A stretch of DNA of 64,000 nucleotides from Cyanophora paradoxa (lineage: Eukaryota > Glaucocystophyceae > Cyanophorales > Cyanophoraceae): positions 434,001 through 498,000 of the forward strand of contig QPMI01000039.1 of assembly GCA_004431415.1 (NCBI GenBank), given 5' to 3'. Shown here piece by piece: positions 21,521 through 32,566 of the stretch; the first letter of the stretch is position 1; each line of letters starts with the position of its first letter. Both the position numbers and the translations under genes were made by a program. Below the pieces are notes generated by a model that saw only the letters and a program-made list of their open reading frames with translations, did no database searches and had not been told where the DNA came from.

Positions 21521-22814
21521 TGCCCAGATCCCCTCTAGTTCAGAGAATCCTCCGGATCCAGATCCTGTGCCTCCTGCCCAGCGCCCCCGCCTCCAGTCTC
21601 CGGATCCGGCACCCCCAGTGCTTGCTCCAGCTCCTGCAGCTGCGGCTACATATGCCGAGCCCCGTCAGCCTGTTCCGACTTTGCGACGGATTCGCTCCCC
21701 TGCACCCTCACCGTCGCCACCTGCTCAGCGGCTCCGTACTTCCCTGCCCCCCCCTAGTCCTTCTCTGATACCTTCCGTTTCACGAATCCGCCGCCCCCGG
21801 TCTCCGTCGAATTCAACCTTGCCTCCCGATGCCGATCCGTCCCCTGTCCATGTGTCTCGGCGCCTGCGGCTTTCCTCTCCTGTACCTTCGGCTTCCCCTC
21901 TGGCTGTCCCGCCAGATCCACCTCGCCCGCCGGTTCCTGCATGGCCCCCTTTGATTCATGATAGTCTTGTATCAATCTTCGCTTCACCTCAACTTAGTTT
22001 ACCCTCAGTTGTTTTGCCGTCACCTCCATCAGATGCTTCATCGATGTTAGTTAGGAGCACTGGCCCCCTCCACCTTCCAGTTCCTCGTGTATTCCATGCC
22101 TTCCCTGTACCTTTGATTCCGTTCCCTTTGTCGTTAGCTCTGCCTCTTCCTCCTCCATCTCTCACTGTTAGCCCTCAGGCAGTTCCGCCTCTTTATCTTC
22201 AGCGACCGTCAGACCGTATAGTTTTTGGCAGCGAGTATTTTGTGTATGGTGACGTTCCTCGTGTGTACCCTTCTCTCTCTTCTACTTCGCTATATTTGCC
22301 TCTCCCGCCTGGTTCAGCCCCATCGTCTGCCTTCCCTGTCACTACTGGCTTGCGTTTCGCCCCTCCTCTTATACTGCCGATTCCGAGTCTGCACCCGAGC
22401 TCTGCCCCTTTCCTCGTGTCGTCCCCAGTTCCTCAGATTAGTCTTCAGCCGTCCATTGTTTTACCAACTCTACAATCTCGATTCCGTTTAGACACTCCGC
22501 CAGCTTCGACTTTCCCCTCTAGTGGTGTCCTACGTTTCGCCTCTCCTACTGTTCTACCGCCTTTGCCTCCTGCGACTACGTCTTCTAGTTCTGCTGTTAG
22601 CTCTGTCTTGTCGTCTTCGTCTAGATCTTCGTCTTCGACTGTAGTTCCTCGTGCTCGTTCTCCTTATTTGCTGCGTCCCCGTGCTCCTCGTCGTTCTAGT
22701 GTGACTAGTACTTCTGCATCGACGCCCTTGAGCTCTTCTACTCCTTCTCCTCGTGCTCGTTCTCCTTATCTTTTGCGTTCTTCTGATCGTGTCCCTTCTC
22801 GTGATCCCTCTTGA
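21423..22814 (+). CDS. Ser/Pro-rich open frame of a retroposed element (5'-truncated)
   Basis: A 463-codon open frame rich in Ser, Pro, Leu and Arg. It has T-rich third positions, quite unlike the GC-rich codon use of the neighbouring genes. The first 36 or so codons lie upstream of the target-site duplication, so only the part from 21531 belongs to the element. The frame was probably joined by chance. The C-terminal part repeats the motif PRARSPYLLR at about residues 403 and 446. I recognise no domain. The tail resembles the basic Ser/Pro-rich tails of retroelement polyproteins, but that is inference. Expression is unknown. Confidence 0.5.
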   Translation: MRMRANLPTYYKFNYASHAMIIYARALNYGCPAAQIPSSSENPPDPDPVPPAQRPRLQSPDPAPPVLAPAPAAAATYAEPRQPVPTLRRIRSPAPSPSPPAQRLRTSLPPPSPSLIPSVSRIRRPRSPSNSTLPPDADPSPVHVSRRLRLSSPVPSASPLAVPPDPPRPPVPAWPPLIHDSLVSIFASPQLSLPSVVLPSPPSDASSMLVRSTGPLHLPVPRVFHAFPVPLIPFPLSLALPLPPPSLTVSPQAVPPLYLQRPSDRIVFGSEYFVYGDVPRVYPSLSSTSLYLPLPPGSAPSSAFPVTTGLRFAPPLILPIPSLHPSSAPFLVSSPVPQISLQPSIVLPTLQSRFRLDTPPASTFPSSGVLRFASPTVLPPLPPATTSSSSAVSSVLSSSSRSSSSTVVPRARSPYLLRPRAPRRSSVTSTSASTPLSSSTPSPRARSPYLLRSSDRVPSRDPS

Positions 22815-22938
22815 TTCTGTATATATTTTGTGCTAGTTTACTGTATCTTTGATTTGTGATTGCTTTGTTGTCTTTAATATCACTACCTACGGGGGGTTCG
22901 CCCCACCGTAGTCTCTCAAAAAAAAAAATGCCCAGATC
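21521..22938 (+). mobile_element. Retroposed element with TSD, 3' stem-loop and A-tail
   Basis: The 10-base duplication TGCCCAGATC flanks the insert at 21521-21530 and 22929-22938. The insert ends in a stem-loop (CTACGGGGGG, then TTCG, then CCCCACCGTAG, 22886-22911), then TCTCTC and 11 A (22918-22928). This is the pattern of target-primed reverse transcription by a LINE-type machinery. The 5' end is probably truncated. A shorter second copy, sharing the same 3' end, lies at 59339-59689. No reverse transcriptase is encoded in either. Confidence 0.85.
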
Positions 22939-23289
22939 TAGAAGCCGAATTTTCGAGCTTCTGCTGAAGTGGGCCAGAACTTCCCAGAAGCTCGAACTCG
23001 GAAGTTAAAGGCCCAGAAGTTGGGGGCCAGAACGTACCGATCACAAGATTCACGACGTACTAGGAGTCGAGGTCCCGCGGGCCGCGGCCGAGGACACTGT
23101 AGTGACTAGTACTGTACACGCAAGTTACCCGTCTAGTACTTTCTTGGTACCAATCGTGTGGTCGGTACCGCGTGGCGGATCGCGGCCTCTTTGGAGGTTG
23201 TCTCAGGAGGCTCCGACTCGCCTCCGAGCCCTGACAACTCCTACGTATACGTATACGTATACCCTAAGAGGCTAAGACCCCGACCCCGA
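22939..23289. other. Intergenic region
   Basis: No gene seen. 22935-23030 repeats CCCAGAAG and GAAGCTCGAA words. 23080-23160 holds GTACTAGTAC-type palindromes and 23240-23265 holds TACGTATACGTATACGTATA. Confidence 0.4.
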
Positions 23290-23432
23290 CCATATATAGT
23301 AATTAGTTCGGTCTCAAATTTGGCAGTGTACGTAGTAATTAGTGTTACCGTGGCAGTGTATGGGGTGAGGGGTACACACGGTACCCAACGACATTTTCTT
23401 AGTGTCCTGTTATAATAGCAATTACACGGTAA
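23290..23432. mobile_element. Repeat element, GTAATTAGTTCGGTCTC family, copy 2
   Basis: Shares CCATA, GTAATTAGTTCGGTCTC, then GTATGGGG ... GGGGTACAC and a TTAGTGTCC segment with 13879-14078. Between CCATA and GTAAT it has four extra bases (TATA). It ends near AATTACACGGTAAC. Confidence 0.55.
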
Positions 23433-23689
23433 CTTGGCAAGTTCCGAACTTCGCGCAATTCGGATCCGAAAGTTCCGCCGGGCCGGCAACTTCGAATTAA
23501 TATTACTATTCATTCCGGCCCGCGGGCCCGCCCCGGCCCGGCCAATATTAATTCCGGGCCCTCCCAAGTTTATGCTTAATTATAAGCCGCCCAACCGCGT
23601 GGTAACTTCCAATTCAATGATTGATGATCAGGTACCCGGTTCGCAGGAGCCTCGGAGTCAGGAGCAGTGATGGCATTTTTTCTAGAAAC

Positions 23690-24140
23690 ATTTCTATAAA
23701 CAATTTCGAAATCAATTTCGAAATTGTTTCCGAAAAGGTCCCGAGAGACCCCCCTAATTAGGAATTGTTTCTATTTAAGGGGGGGTACTCTTGTTTTGCC
23801 ACATTCTGCGCAAAACACGGCGAAACAACGCATTAGAATGATAGGAAACGTGATAGAAAGGTTAAATAACACGATAGGAGTCTATCGTAGACGTCTAGAA
23901 CCGGAACTCAGCCACCAACAAGGCTGGCAGGGGGTACGAGGTGTGAATTTCCCTTTCGTACTGTCGCATGTTCTGATGATCCGGAAGGCGCGAAACTGGA
24001 CAGTTACCAATAAGGAAAGCATAAGAAGGTTAAAGGGAGCGTCAGGCATCAGCAGAAGGGCCCTCGGGAGGGGCCCCTGATTTCGGAAATATTTCGGAAA
24101 TATTTCCGAAATATTTCGGAAACGTTTCCGAAATGGTCCA
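23690..24140. mobile_element. AT-rich element with inverted ATTTCGGAAA-type ends
   Basis: The left end carries ATTTCGAAATTGTTTCCG (23718-23735). The right end carries repeated TTTCGGAAATATTTCGG words and TTTCGGAAACGTTTCCGAAA (to about 24135). The middle is unlike the surrounding DNA, has no long ORF, and contains AAGGGGGGGTACTC at about 23778 and GGGGGTACGAGG at about 23930. It is probably a further non-autonomous element. No second copy is seen in the window, so the exact borders are unknown. Confidence 0.45.
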
Positions 24141-24494
24141 TTTTTGGGTTAATTCGGAATACCATCAGGGAGTCGGGAGTCGGGACGTACTCCGACGGTA
24201 CTCGGGACTCCTTCAGAGTCGGAATTCGAAGCTTCGATCTAGCTTATATTTAATTATAATTTAAAAGCTTCAGCCGGCGCAGCTTCCTTTTTTTTGAGAG
24301 CTTCCGGGGATCCTCGAGCCTCGGAGCTCTGAGTCTAAGTCAGCTCCTAGAAATAGTAAGTTAGTAACACCTGCACTCAGTGACTGTGACTCTAGTCTGT
24401 GAGCTCTCGAGTCTGTGACAGTGACGCCGCACCGTGCGGCCGGCCGGCGGCCGCCGCCGGCCCGCCGGGCGTCATGCATCATGATGCATGCGCA
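24141..24494. other. Intergenic region
   Basis: No gene seen. Direct repetition of GGAGTCGGGA/GACTC words at 24165-24215, a CAGTGACTGTGACTC patch near 24380, and a GGCCGGCCGGCGGCCGCCG run at 24436. Confidence 0.4.
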
Positions 24495-24747
24495 TACTGT
24501 AAACGTAGAAATTTTCGTCGAGACTTAATTTCGACAAAACCCGAAAATCGTGACGAAAATATGATTCGACAACATCATATTTTCGTCAGCCCCGCGAATC
24601 CTCCATTGACGTGTCAGCCGTTAGTACCCTTCCCCATACAAAATTTCAGTTCAAGAGTATCAAATATTCGTCAAAGCGCATGCAGGTCTGACGAATATTA
24701 ATATAGACGAAATAAAGACGCTGTCGAAGATTCCTACGTTTACAGTA
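24495..24747. mobile_element. TIR element (MITE-like), TACTGTAAACGTA family, copy 2
   Basis: Ends TACTGTAAACGTA (24495-24507) and TACGTTTACAGTA (24735-24747) are exact inverted repeats and identical to those at 2978-3202. Inside, ACTTAATTTCGACAAAACCC matches copy 1 in mixed orientation, and GTACCCTTCCCCATAC is the shared core in reverse. Confidence 0.8.
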
Positions 24748-25270
24748 TGATCACTGTACAGTGTACATGTATACTAGTATACGTACAATGTACTACGGTA
24801 CATGTGGCACTAAGTACTAAGTAGTACCGTAGTACTGGCGGTCCAGTGGCGGAGTCTGGCGCCGGCGCGGCGCCGGCTCCGCCGCTCCGGCCGGCGCGCG
24901 GCGGCCCGGCGGGGCCGGCGCCGGCGCCGGCGCGCGGCAGCAGCTGTGCAGCTCTGAGCTGCAGCGGCGCTGCACGCAGTGCCACGCACTGCTGGCATAC
25001 GCGTACGTTAATACGTATACCGGGAATCGGTCCGGGATCGGAGCTGTCATCGTATACTGTAGCTGTCGTCAGAAGTTCTCATCAGAGGCAGCCGCTGAGC
25101 ACTGTAGATATAGATCTAGTTCTTCGCTGCTGCACTGCGGCAGTGCAAGGCTTGATTAGCTGTAGTAGCTTTCGAATTCATCGGCCGCGCGCGGCGTCGG
25201 GCTTCGGGACCGCAGACGGGCTGACCTTGGCTGCAAAGGAATTTCGCACGAAGCGGCGGCAGCAGTCTAG
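24748..25270. other. Intergenic region / possible 5' leader
   Basis: 24750-24850 is made of GTACATGTA and GTACTAAGTA words. 24860-24950 is a dense GGCGCC/GCCGGC tract. From about 25170 the sequence is more coding-like and may belong to the 5' leader of the next gene. Confidence 0.35.
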
Positions 25271-26598
25271 ATGGGAGCGACGATGTCCTCTTCCGCGCAC
25301 CCGCGCATGAGGGTTGTCCCGACTTCGGCGGCCGTCGACGTTCAGCTGCAGGGACCAGCTGTAGCCGCTGCATTGCCGGCAGGGGAGCAACCGGCGAAAC
25401 TCGGGAGCGATCGCATTCTCGAGGCGGCACCCGTCCCAGAAAAGCAGAGGTCGCGCTCGCCTCCACGGACGATCCACGTCCTGGCGGCTGAGGATCTCAA
25501 TAATGAACCGGAGCTGATTTCGGCTATCGTGCCCTCTGTTCCCGACGCTGTGCCCACCTGCAAGGTCCGCGCACCCTCCGACTCGAGCTCGCCCACGTGC
25601 ACTTTGGAGGCCGCGGCCATTGACCGCCGTCGTCGCGTGTGGCAGGCGTCGGAGCCTTCAGAGGAGCCTGCTGCGCAGCACGATGTCGAGGTGTTGCTAG
25701 ACAAGGTCTGCGCTTCCGCGCGGCGCATGATGGATATCATGATCAACCTGTTCGGAACCTGATTCCCCCGGCGCAGTTCTGGGCCGCCATAGTTCGCGGG
25801 ACCGTGAAATCTGCTGCGCGCGTCCCTGCAGTCAATTTTGAGCGCTACTCTGCGTTCCACCTGGTGCGCACTTCCGCCGGGCCCCCCCGTGCACGTGACG
25901 TCGCACCCGGCCCAGCTCGCGATCGCCTGACCGGCCGCTCTGCGCAGGCCCTCTTCCGCGCCCTTCGGTCGAAGTGGACGCGGGCGGAGGCGGTTTCGCT
26001 GGCCCAGGCGGACTGGCTGAGCGACTCGGTGCGGGACGGGAGCGGCCAGTCGGTGGTCACCCGCAGGCACGTCCAGACCAGCCTCGTCAACCTCGCTCTC
26101 TGGTGGGGCACCCCCGAGGGCGGCGCCGGCGAGCTCGGCGAATGCGCCCCGGCGGCCGAGCCGGCGGCGCGGGGCGTCTGGTGCCGCGACTTCCTCTCGG
26201 TCCTCCTCAAGTGCATCGCGCGCCGCGACGCCGCCAGCGGCGCCTACACCGTCGCGCCGTTCGAGGAGGTCGACGTCGGCTGCTGCGTCCGCGCCGCCGT
26301 CCGCCTGCGCAAGGCGAGCGCCTCGCCCCGGGGCGGCTCCTCCGACGGGTCGGACGGCGAGTCCTCCGACGCCTCCTCGTCGGCCTCGTCGGGCCTGCGG
26401 GACCCCGCCTGGTCGGAGGCAGTGGCGCGCGCCCTCCTCAGCAGCCTCGAGCGCCCCGACGTCGTCGTCGGGGACGACCGGCGGCGCCTCTGGGACCGCA
26501 CGCACCTCCGCCGCCACGTCCTCGCCAACCGCCTCCGCGGCCGCCTAGAGTCCGGCGACCTCGACGCGTACGTCGTCGGCTTCGACTTCCAAATATGA
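25271..26598 (+). CDS. Hypothetical protist protein with DWxxD...LxxLALWW motif
   Basis: Two exons. Exon 1 (25271-25705) ends VEVLLDK. A 71-base GT-AG intron (25706-25776) follows in phase 0. Exon 2 (25777-26598) starts FWAAIVRGTVKSAARVPAVN. The product is about 418 residues. The middle reads RAEAVSLAQADWLSDSV, then RRHVQTSLVNLALWWG, then WCRDFLSVLLKCI. This order (Asp-Trp-x-x-Asp, a small Gly/Ser loop, an amphipathic helix ending in Leu-Ala-x-x-Trp, then a second helix) resembles a module I associate with large protist and flagellar protein families, often written DWxxDxxG...LFELADxW. I cannot name the family. A Ser-rich linker (SDGSDGESSDASSSASS) precedes the C-terminal helical part. The N-terminal 100 residues look disordered. 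The start could lie upstream. Confidence 0.6.
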
Positions 26599-28150
26599 GC
26601 GGCCATGGCCGGCGCTGGCCCCATTTTTCTGCCTTCGCGTACATTCGACTATAATTATCCCGGTGCACCACATTTCGTGCATTTCGTGAACACCATAATA
26701 ATTATAACTGTACTGCTTTGTTAGAGTAGGTCTAGATCTATGCCTAGGTTTCATTCAGCTGCAGCCCATGGCCAGTGCAATCGATCCCGGCCAGCTATGC
26801 ATATGATACTCGCCAAATTAGCGTATACTGAGCGTCCTTTGCGATCGGTGCACCGGTACCTGAGCGTCCCTCTCGAGCTCGCGCACATCATATATATCGA
26901 TATTTGTATTGCGATCTTTCTAAGAATAGGTTTAGGCCTCGCGATCGCCAGCCAGCCACAGTTTCAGAGTTTTTGATACTTGCCGACAAAGGCAACAGTT
27001 TCTTCGGTAGGTCAAAATACCTGATACCTCTTAACGTATACGTAGACTCGCCTCGCTCGTGCTTGCATACCCCAAAATGGTGTACAGTTTAATCGGGTTG
27101 GTCGTTTTGCTTGTCAGTGTGATTCGAATTCAATGCATACTATGATATGAAATGAAATGCTTCGAATTCCCTGAGGCTCTCCGATTCCGAGGGGCGCCGC
27201 GGCGCATGCGCAGGGGGACGATCTCATGCCATGATGCTGCCGGCGCCTACCACATAAATAATTACAAGTTAGCTATATAGTAAGATCTAGACTCAGTTTC
27301 GCAGCGCACTCGAGCTCCTGCGCATGCACTGCAGCTGGCTGTCGCGAATGATCCTATGATCGATATCCGGTCTGACGGTCGCGCCCATCATGATCACGAC
27401 GTCGACGTCGACGGTCCGACTCGGCGATGCCGTGGTGGTCCGCCGGTACCGGTCTTAGCTTGTGCATACGACTAGACGACTGTTGACGACGCCACAGCTG
27501 CAGCTGCAGTCTGCAGTGATCATGACTCTGCACCACTGGCCATGGGCAACTGCCATCATGCCATCGATATCGCGATCGGGTCAAGCTTGCAATTGGAATC
27601 TTAAGCTTAAGTCGACGTCGAGTCGCTGTAATCATTGAATCGAATATATATAGCTATATATAGCTATATAGGTGTGTAGCTATTGAAATGTACTACGGTA
27701 CATGCCATGATGCACGCGCGCGTCTATTCGTCTAGCCCGCGCCTGCGCCTGCATGGGAGCCGCCGTAGCCGATCGCGCGTGAGGCGACAGGGAGGCTTCC
27801 TGGCCCTCCCCGGGCCCCCTGGGCGAATTGGGCAGCTGATTATAAGATGCTGTGAGGCTCATGATCAACGGATTTGGACATGGAACTCGAAACTACCACT
27901 GAAACGCGGGGTACGTATACGTAGCCCGGCAGCGCCCCGCTGGGCCACTGCACGCGCGGATACCTACTAGTAAGGGGCGGCGGCCACCCCGAGAATTGAA
28001 CTGAAACGTTCTAAGAGCCTGCATCCACGACATCCAAATAGCCGCGAGGGCTGCTCAGCGGCTTGAAATCACGCAAAAAGAGCTACAAACCCGTCCTACA
28101 TAAACCCTTGCCCGGCAAACAAAACTGCGACGCGGCCATTACGCGTCTGC
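26599..28150. other. Intergenic region
   Basis: About 1.5 kb with no gene that I can support, between two convergent 3' ends. AT-richer DNA with TATATA/CTATATAGCTATATAG (27645-27672), CGTCGACGTCGACG at 27400, CAGCTGCAGCTGCAG at 27495 and many CATGATCATG words. 27760-27960 is GC-richer. Confidence 0.5.
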
Positions 28151-31100
28151 CTACGCGGCCGGCTTGCTGCCCTTGGCGCCGGAGGTGGGGCCGGCGCCGG
28201 CGGCGCCCGGCGCCCGCTCGGGCCGCTCGCCCTTGCGCGCCTCCGGCCGCTCCCGCCCCGTCTCGATCTCGATCTCATCGACGTCCAGGGCGGGAAGCGG
28301 CGTCTTCCAGTAGGACCTGCCGCGGGTTCGGCTCCGCGCGGGCCCCCAAATTCGAATTCGAATTCGTGCGGACCACTCGTTGAAGTTCTCGTCCTCCTCC
28401 GCGACGGCCCGCTTGAGGGGGGGGAACATCTCGTTGTAGAGGCGGTTCAGCGACGCGTACCTGGGTACGCGTTGACTCGAAGAGGCGAGGAAAAAAGGAC
28501 CGGAGCCGGGAGTGGCGCACGTCGCGAGGTAGGTCTTGTTGTAGGATCGAATCTCCCCCGAGGCGTTGATGATGAAGATCTTGCCCTCCGGCACTCCCAC
28601 CGCCCGGTACGAGACGACGTCCTGTGGCCCCGCCGCGCGATTCAGGCGAGGAAGAGGGGGAAGAGGCGCGGGGAAGGGCGGGGATGGCGGGGCGGGCCGT
28701 GGGGCGGTTCCCAAAGCCGGCGTAAAAAGGGTTGTGGTCCTCCGGGAACAACGACCGGATGTCCCGCAGCGCAGCAATCTTGAACTCCTGCGGCGAAAAT
28801 GTAATGTACGCTTGCAGACCCGGGGGGGGGGGAGATCGGGTGGGGGTACCTCGGGCTTGCGGCGGATGACCTCGCGGGTGAGGCTCTCGAAGAGGCGGTC
28901 CGGGGACATGATGACGGGCCCGGGGGGTAGGGCCAGCCCGCCCTGCTTCAGGCCCTGCAGGTACCCCCGCGTCGTGTTCGCCTGCCCGATCGCCCGTGAC
29001 GTGAGGTACATCATGTTGTACCCGTTCTCCATGATGTTCCTGCGCCCCCGCCGCGGTCGGGCGCGCGCCGGGGCGCGGGCGTGTACCCGTCCGCGGGGGC
29101 GCACGTGTAGAGGGCGGTGACGCCGGAGTGGGACCAGTCCTTGCCGACGATGGGGAGAATGTGCCCCAGCACGTCGGAGCGCGTGATGGTCCCGTCCACG
29201 TCGGAGACGATGACCTTGGTGCGCCAGGGCCACACGTACATCGTCGACTCGACCCGCTGCGTCCCCTGCAGCTTGCTCGCCACCGAGAACACGATCGTGT
29301 TCGTCCCGTACCGCAGCTCCAGCGCCTTCAGCTGCCCCGGCGACGGCCGCAGGCTCTTCCGCTGGTACGTCGCCCGCTCCGCCCGCGCCCCCGCCGCCGC
29401 CTTGGCCGGCTCCGCCGCCGCCGCCGGCGCCTGGGGGATCTCCTCCGGGCCGTCCTCCTCCTCGTCGTCCCCGTCCCCGTCCTCGCCGGCCGCCGCGGCC
29501 GGGGCGGCGCCGCGGCGCGGGGCGCGCGGCGAGGCCGGAGTGGAGGAGGGCGGCTCGACGCGGTCCGAGCGCGGCGAGAGCGCCGCGTCCGCCGCCGCGG
29601 CCGCCGCCGCCGCGTGCGGGGCGGCGCCCCGCCCCGGCCCCACCACCAGCGCCACGAGCGGCCGGAGGAGGCGGCCGGCTTGGCCTCGGCGGCGGCGGCG
29701 GCGGCGGCGGGCGGGGGCGCGGGGGCGCGGGGCTGCGGGCAGAGGCGCTGGAGCATCTCCTGCGGCGGCTGCCGCCCGAACGCCATCCAGTACATAACCA
29801 GCGGGGAGGCGACGCTCCAGGGGAAGAGCCTGGGGTCGTTGAGATGAGGCCGACGAGAACGGAGGCAAGGCGGGGGCCGCACCGGTCGCCGATGCGGCAG
29901 AGGAGGCGGGGGTCCGAGGCGAGGCCCGGGTCCTCAGCCAGGCGCTCCGCCTCCACCCGGCTCGCCTCGAACGTCCCCTCGAACTCCTGAGGATGAGGAT
30001 GAGGGGGGGGCAGGGCAGGGGGGTGGAGGGGCGGGGCGGACGGGGAGGAGGGAGAGGGCGGTGCCGGCGTGGGCCCCGGGGGGCAGCAGGTGGGCGCAGA
30101 GCGAGAGGGTCAGGCCGTCCTCGAAGGGCAAGGCCGGGGCGCCGGCGGGGCCCGCCCGGGGCCCGCGGCAGCGGCGACTCGAGGGCCGCGAGCGGCGGCG
30201 TCACGGCCGCCGTCCCCTGCGGGGCCGCCGCGGCGGCGAGCGGCGGCGTGACCGGCTCCTTGTCGGCCGGGTCGCGCGGGGCGGGGTTGTAGGCGGAGGA
30301 GGAGGAGGAGGAGGAGATCGAGGGGGCCGGCGAGCGGGCCGAGGGCGACGCCGGCGGGGAGGAGGAGCGCGAGGCGCGGCGGGGTACGGCCGTCGTGAAG
30401 GCGGTGGCGGGGGACGGGCCGGGGAGGGGCGAGAGGCGCGGGAGGGAGGGCGCGTCGGGGGCGGGGGCGGGGGCCGGCGGCTGCTCGGGGGAGGCGGGGG
30501 GCGAGGATGAGCCGGAGGACGAGGAGGAGGAGGAGAAGGCGGGGAGGGCGGCGCCAAGGCTGCCGGAGACGGGCGGGCGGGCCGGGGAGGGGGCGTTGGA
30601 GGCGGGGCGGAGCGGGACGGGGCGTAGCAGCTCGGGTGCAGCGGGGGCGGGGGCGGCCGGGGAGGCGTAGGCGTCCGACTCGGAGGCGCTGCGGCGGCTG
30701 GCGGAGGTCCGCGGCTTCATCTCGATGCGGAACTGCAGCTCGTCCTCCTCCTCCTCGCCCTCCCCGTCCCCCTCCGTCTCCTCCCCGGCAGCGGCGGCGG
30801 CCGGCGGCGGGGCGGGCGGGGCGGGGAGGGGGCCCTGCGGGGGCGACATGGAGGCGAGGAGGCCGTCCGGCTCCTCGTCCCCGTCCGGGATCCGAGGCGA
30901 CCCCTCCTCGACCAGGGGCGCCAGGGCCGCCTCCCCGCCGGCCCCCTCCGCCTCCGCCTCCGCGGGGGCCGCCCCGCCGGCCCGCCCCCGGCCCGGCCTC
31001 GGCCTGCTGCGCGGCGCCGTCCGCGGGGCCGGGCCCGGGCCGGGCCCCGGGTCCACGCGCTTGACGGGGAGGCCGCCCCATCGCCAGGTCCACCAGGTCC

Positions 31101-32473
31101 GGGACTCGGCCTGCCCGGGCTTGGCCGGCTTCGCCGGGCTGTCCGGCGGGCTGCTGAAGGGCGGCGGCGTGCCGAGCTCGGGGCTCAGGCCGGCGATCAC
31201 CGGCGGCGAGCCGAGGCTGGCCGCGAACTCCGAGTCGGACAGGAAGCCGCCGCCCCGCCGCCGCCGGGGTACAGCCGCCGGTGCGCCTCGTCGGCCGGCG
31301 AGACGCTGACCGCGGCGCCGCCGGCGGCGGCCCCGACGGAGCTGAGCTCGGCGGCGCTGCCGGCGAGCGAGTCGGCCGGGGACGGCTGCTGCGTCGGCGT
31401 CGGCGTCGCGTGGATGGGAATGGGCTCCGACGAAGTCCTCCCGCCGGCCGCCGCGCCTGCCGCAGCGGCCCGTCGTCAGAGGCCGCACCGCGGCGGGGCG
31501 GGACGTGCGCGTACGCGTACCAGGGGAAGGCGCGGCGAGGGCGGCCGCCCCGCCCACGACGACTCCGTCCACGACGACGGCGCCGGCCGCGACCGACACG
31601 CCCCCGGCCCCGGCCCCGCCGTCGATCTCCTCCTGCACGCGGATCGAGATCTGCGGCTGCGGCTCCAGCAGCGCCTCCGCCGCAGCGACCGCCGCCTGCT
31701 GCTTCTTCTGCGGGGCGCGCGTGCGGGATCAAATTCGGGCCCGGCGGCGGCCGGCCGGCGCGGGCCGAGGCATGCGCACCAGCTCCTCCGTGAGGTTCGA
31801 GGTCGTCGGAATGGGCGAAGCCGACTCGCTGTGCGGCACGGGTTCCTGCGGGGCGGGTGAGATTCGGAATGGATGCGGGGCGGCCAATCGTCGCCGCGAC
31901 GGCCGGGGCGCGGGGAAAAGCCGCAAAGCAGCACACATCTGTCTCCTCGACGAAGTACGCCTCCCCTGCCGACCCCAGCTTCATCACAAACGGCGCCTCC
32001 TTGCCATTCACGGAGATGGTCACCTGAGAGGTGGCGGGGCGTCAGCGCGCACGATCGGGGAAGGATGGCAATTGAAACAGGGTGTAAAACCGCGAGGCGC
32101 GCCGACACAACCGCCGGGGCGGCGGCTAGCGCGTGCTCAGCGATCGGGCGGAGAACACGCACGATCTTCTCGCGGGCCTTGAGGAGCTTGAGCTTGCCGA
32201 ATCGAACGTGGAATGGAGTACATCGAAAGCTGCCGTCCGGCTGCTCGATCACAATGATGTCGATGGCGCCGCTGAGGGTCGCCTGCAGGACCGCGCGGGT
32301 AAGGCGGCCGCCGGATCGGCCTGCGCGCGGTGGCACTGACCGTGTTGATGTCCTTGAGGAACCCTGCGGAGGCAGCGGCGCGTGGGCGCAACGGATCGAA
32401 GGCCGTGAGCCAAGCGGAGGCGGCGGGGGGCAGAGATCCACGCACCCGTGACATAGCTCAGGGCGCTCGTCAT
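28151..32473 (-). CDS. LPIN: Lipin, Mg2+-dependent phosphatidate phosphatase
   Basis: Converts phosphatidic acid to diacylglycerol at ER/nuclear membranes, feeding phospholipid and triacylglycerol synthesis. From the ATG at 32473 the N-terminal lipin domain gives [40 protein letters not shown], then [20 protein letters not shown] and [10 protein letters not shown] very long central part (about 31.7 to 29.4 kb) is Pro/Ser/Ala/Glu-rich low complexity. The C-terminal LNS2 (HAD-like) domain starts [20 protein letters not shown], then the catalytic [14 protein letters not shown] (DxDGT), then [47 protein letters not shown] and [11 protein letters not shown]. The acidic/basic tail ends at 28151. 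It is split by many short introns. It is divergent from SDHA, 93 bp away. The DxDxT motif and N-LIP region leave little doubt. Confidence 0.93.
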
Positions 32474-32566
32474 CCTCCGCGGGCGGCCGCCCGCCGGAGG
32501 CGGCGCTGCAGGATGCTCGAGGGGTACGGTTCAGCTTTGCCGGGGTACAGGCATCGCGTCGTCGAA
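32474..32566. promoter_or_regulatory. Compact bidirectional promoter (LPIN / SDHA)
   Basis: Only 93 bases separate the divergent ATGs, so both promoters and 5' leaders must overlap here or extend into the neighbouring first exons. It contains GGGGTACGG and CGGGGTACAGG words but no TATA box. Confidence 0.5.

Noticed and set aside
29011-31638. 875-codon minus-strand frame as complete lipin
   Set aside because: It covers part of the middle and LNS2 region but includes intron sequence and lacks the N-terminal domain and the end. The lipin gene is the spliced span.
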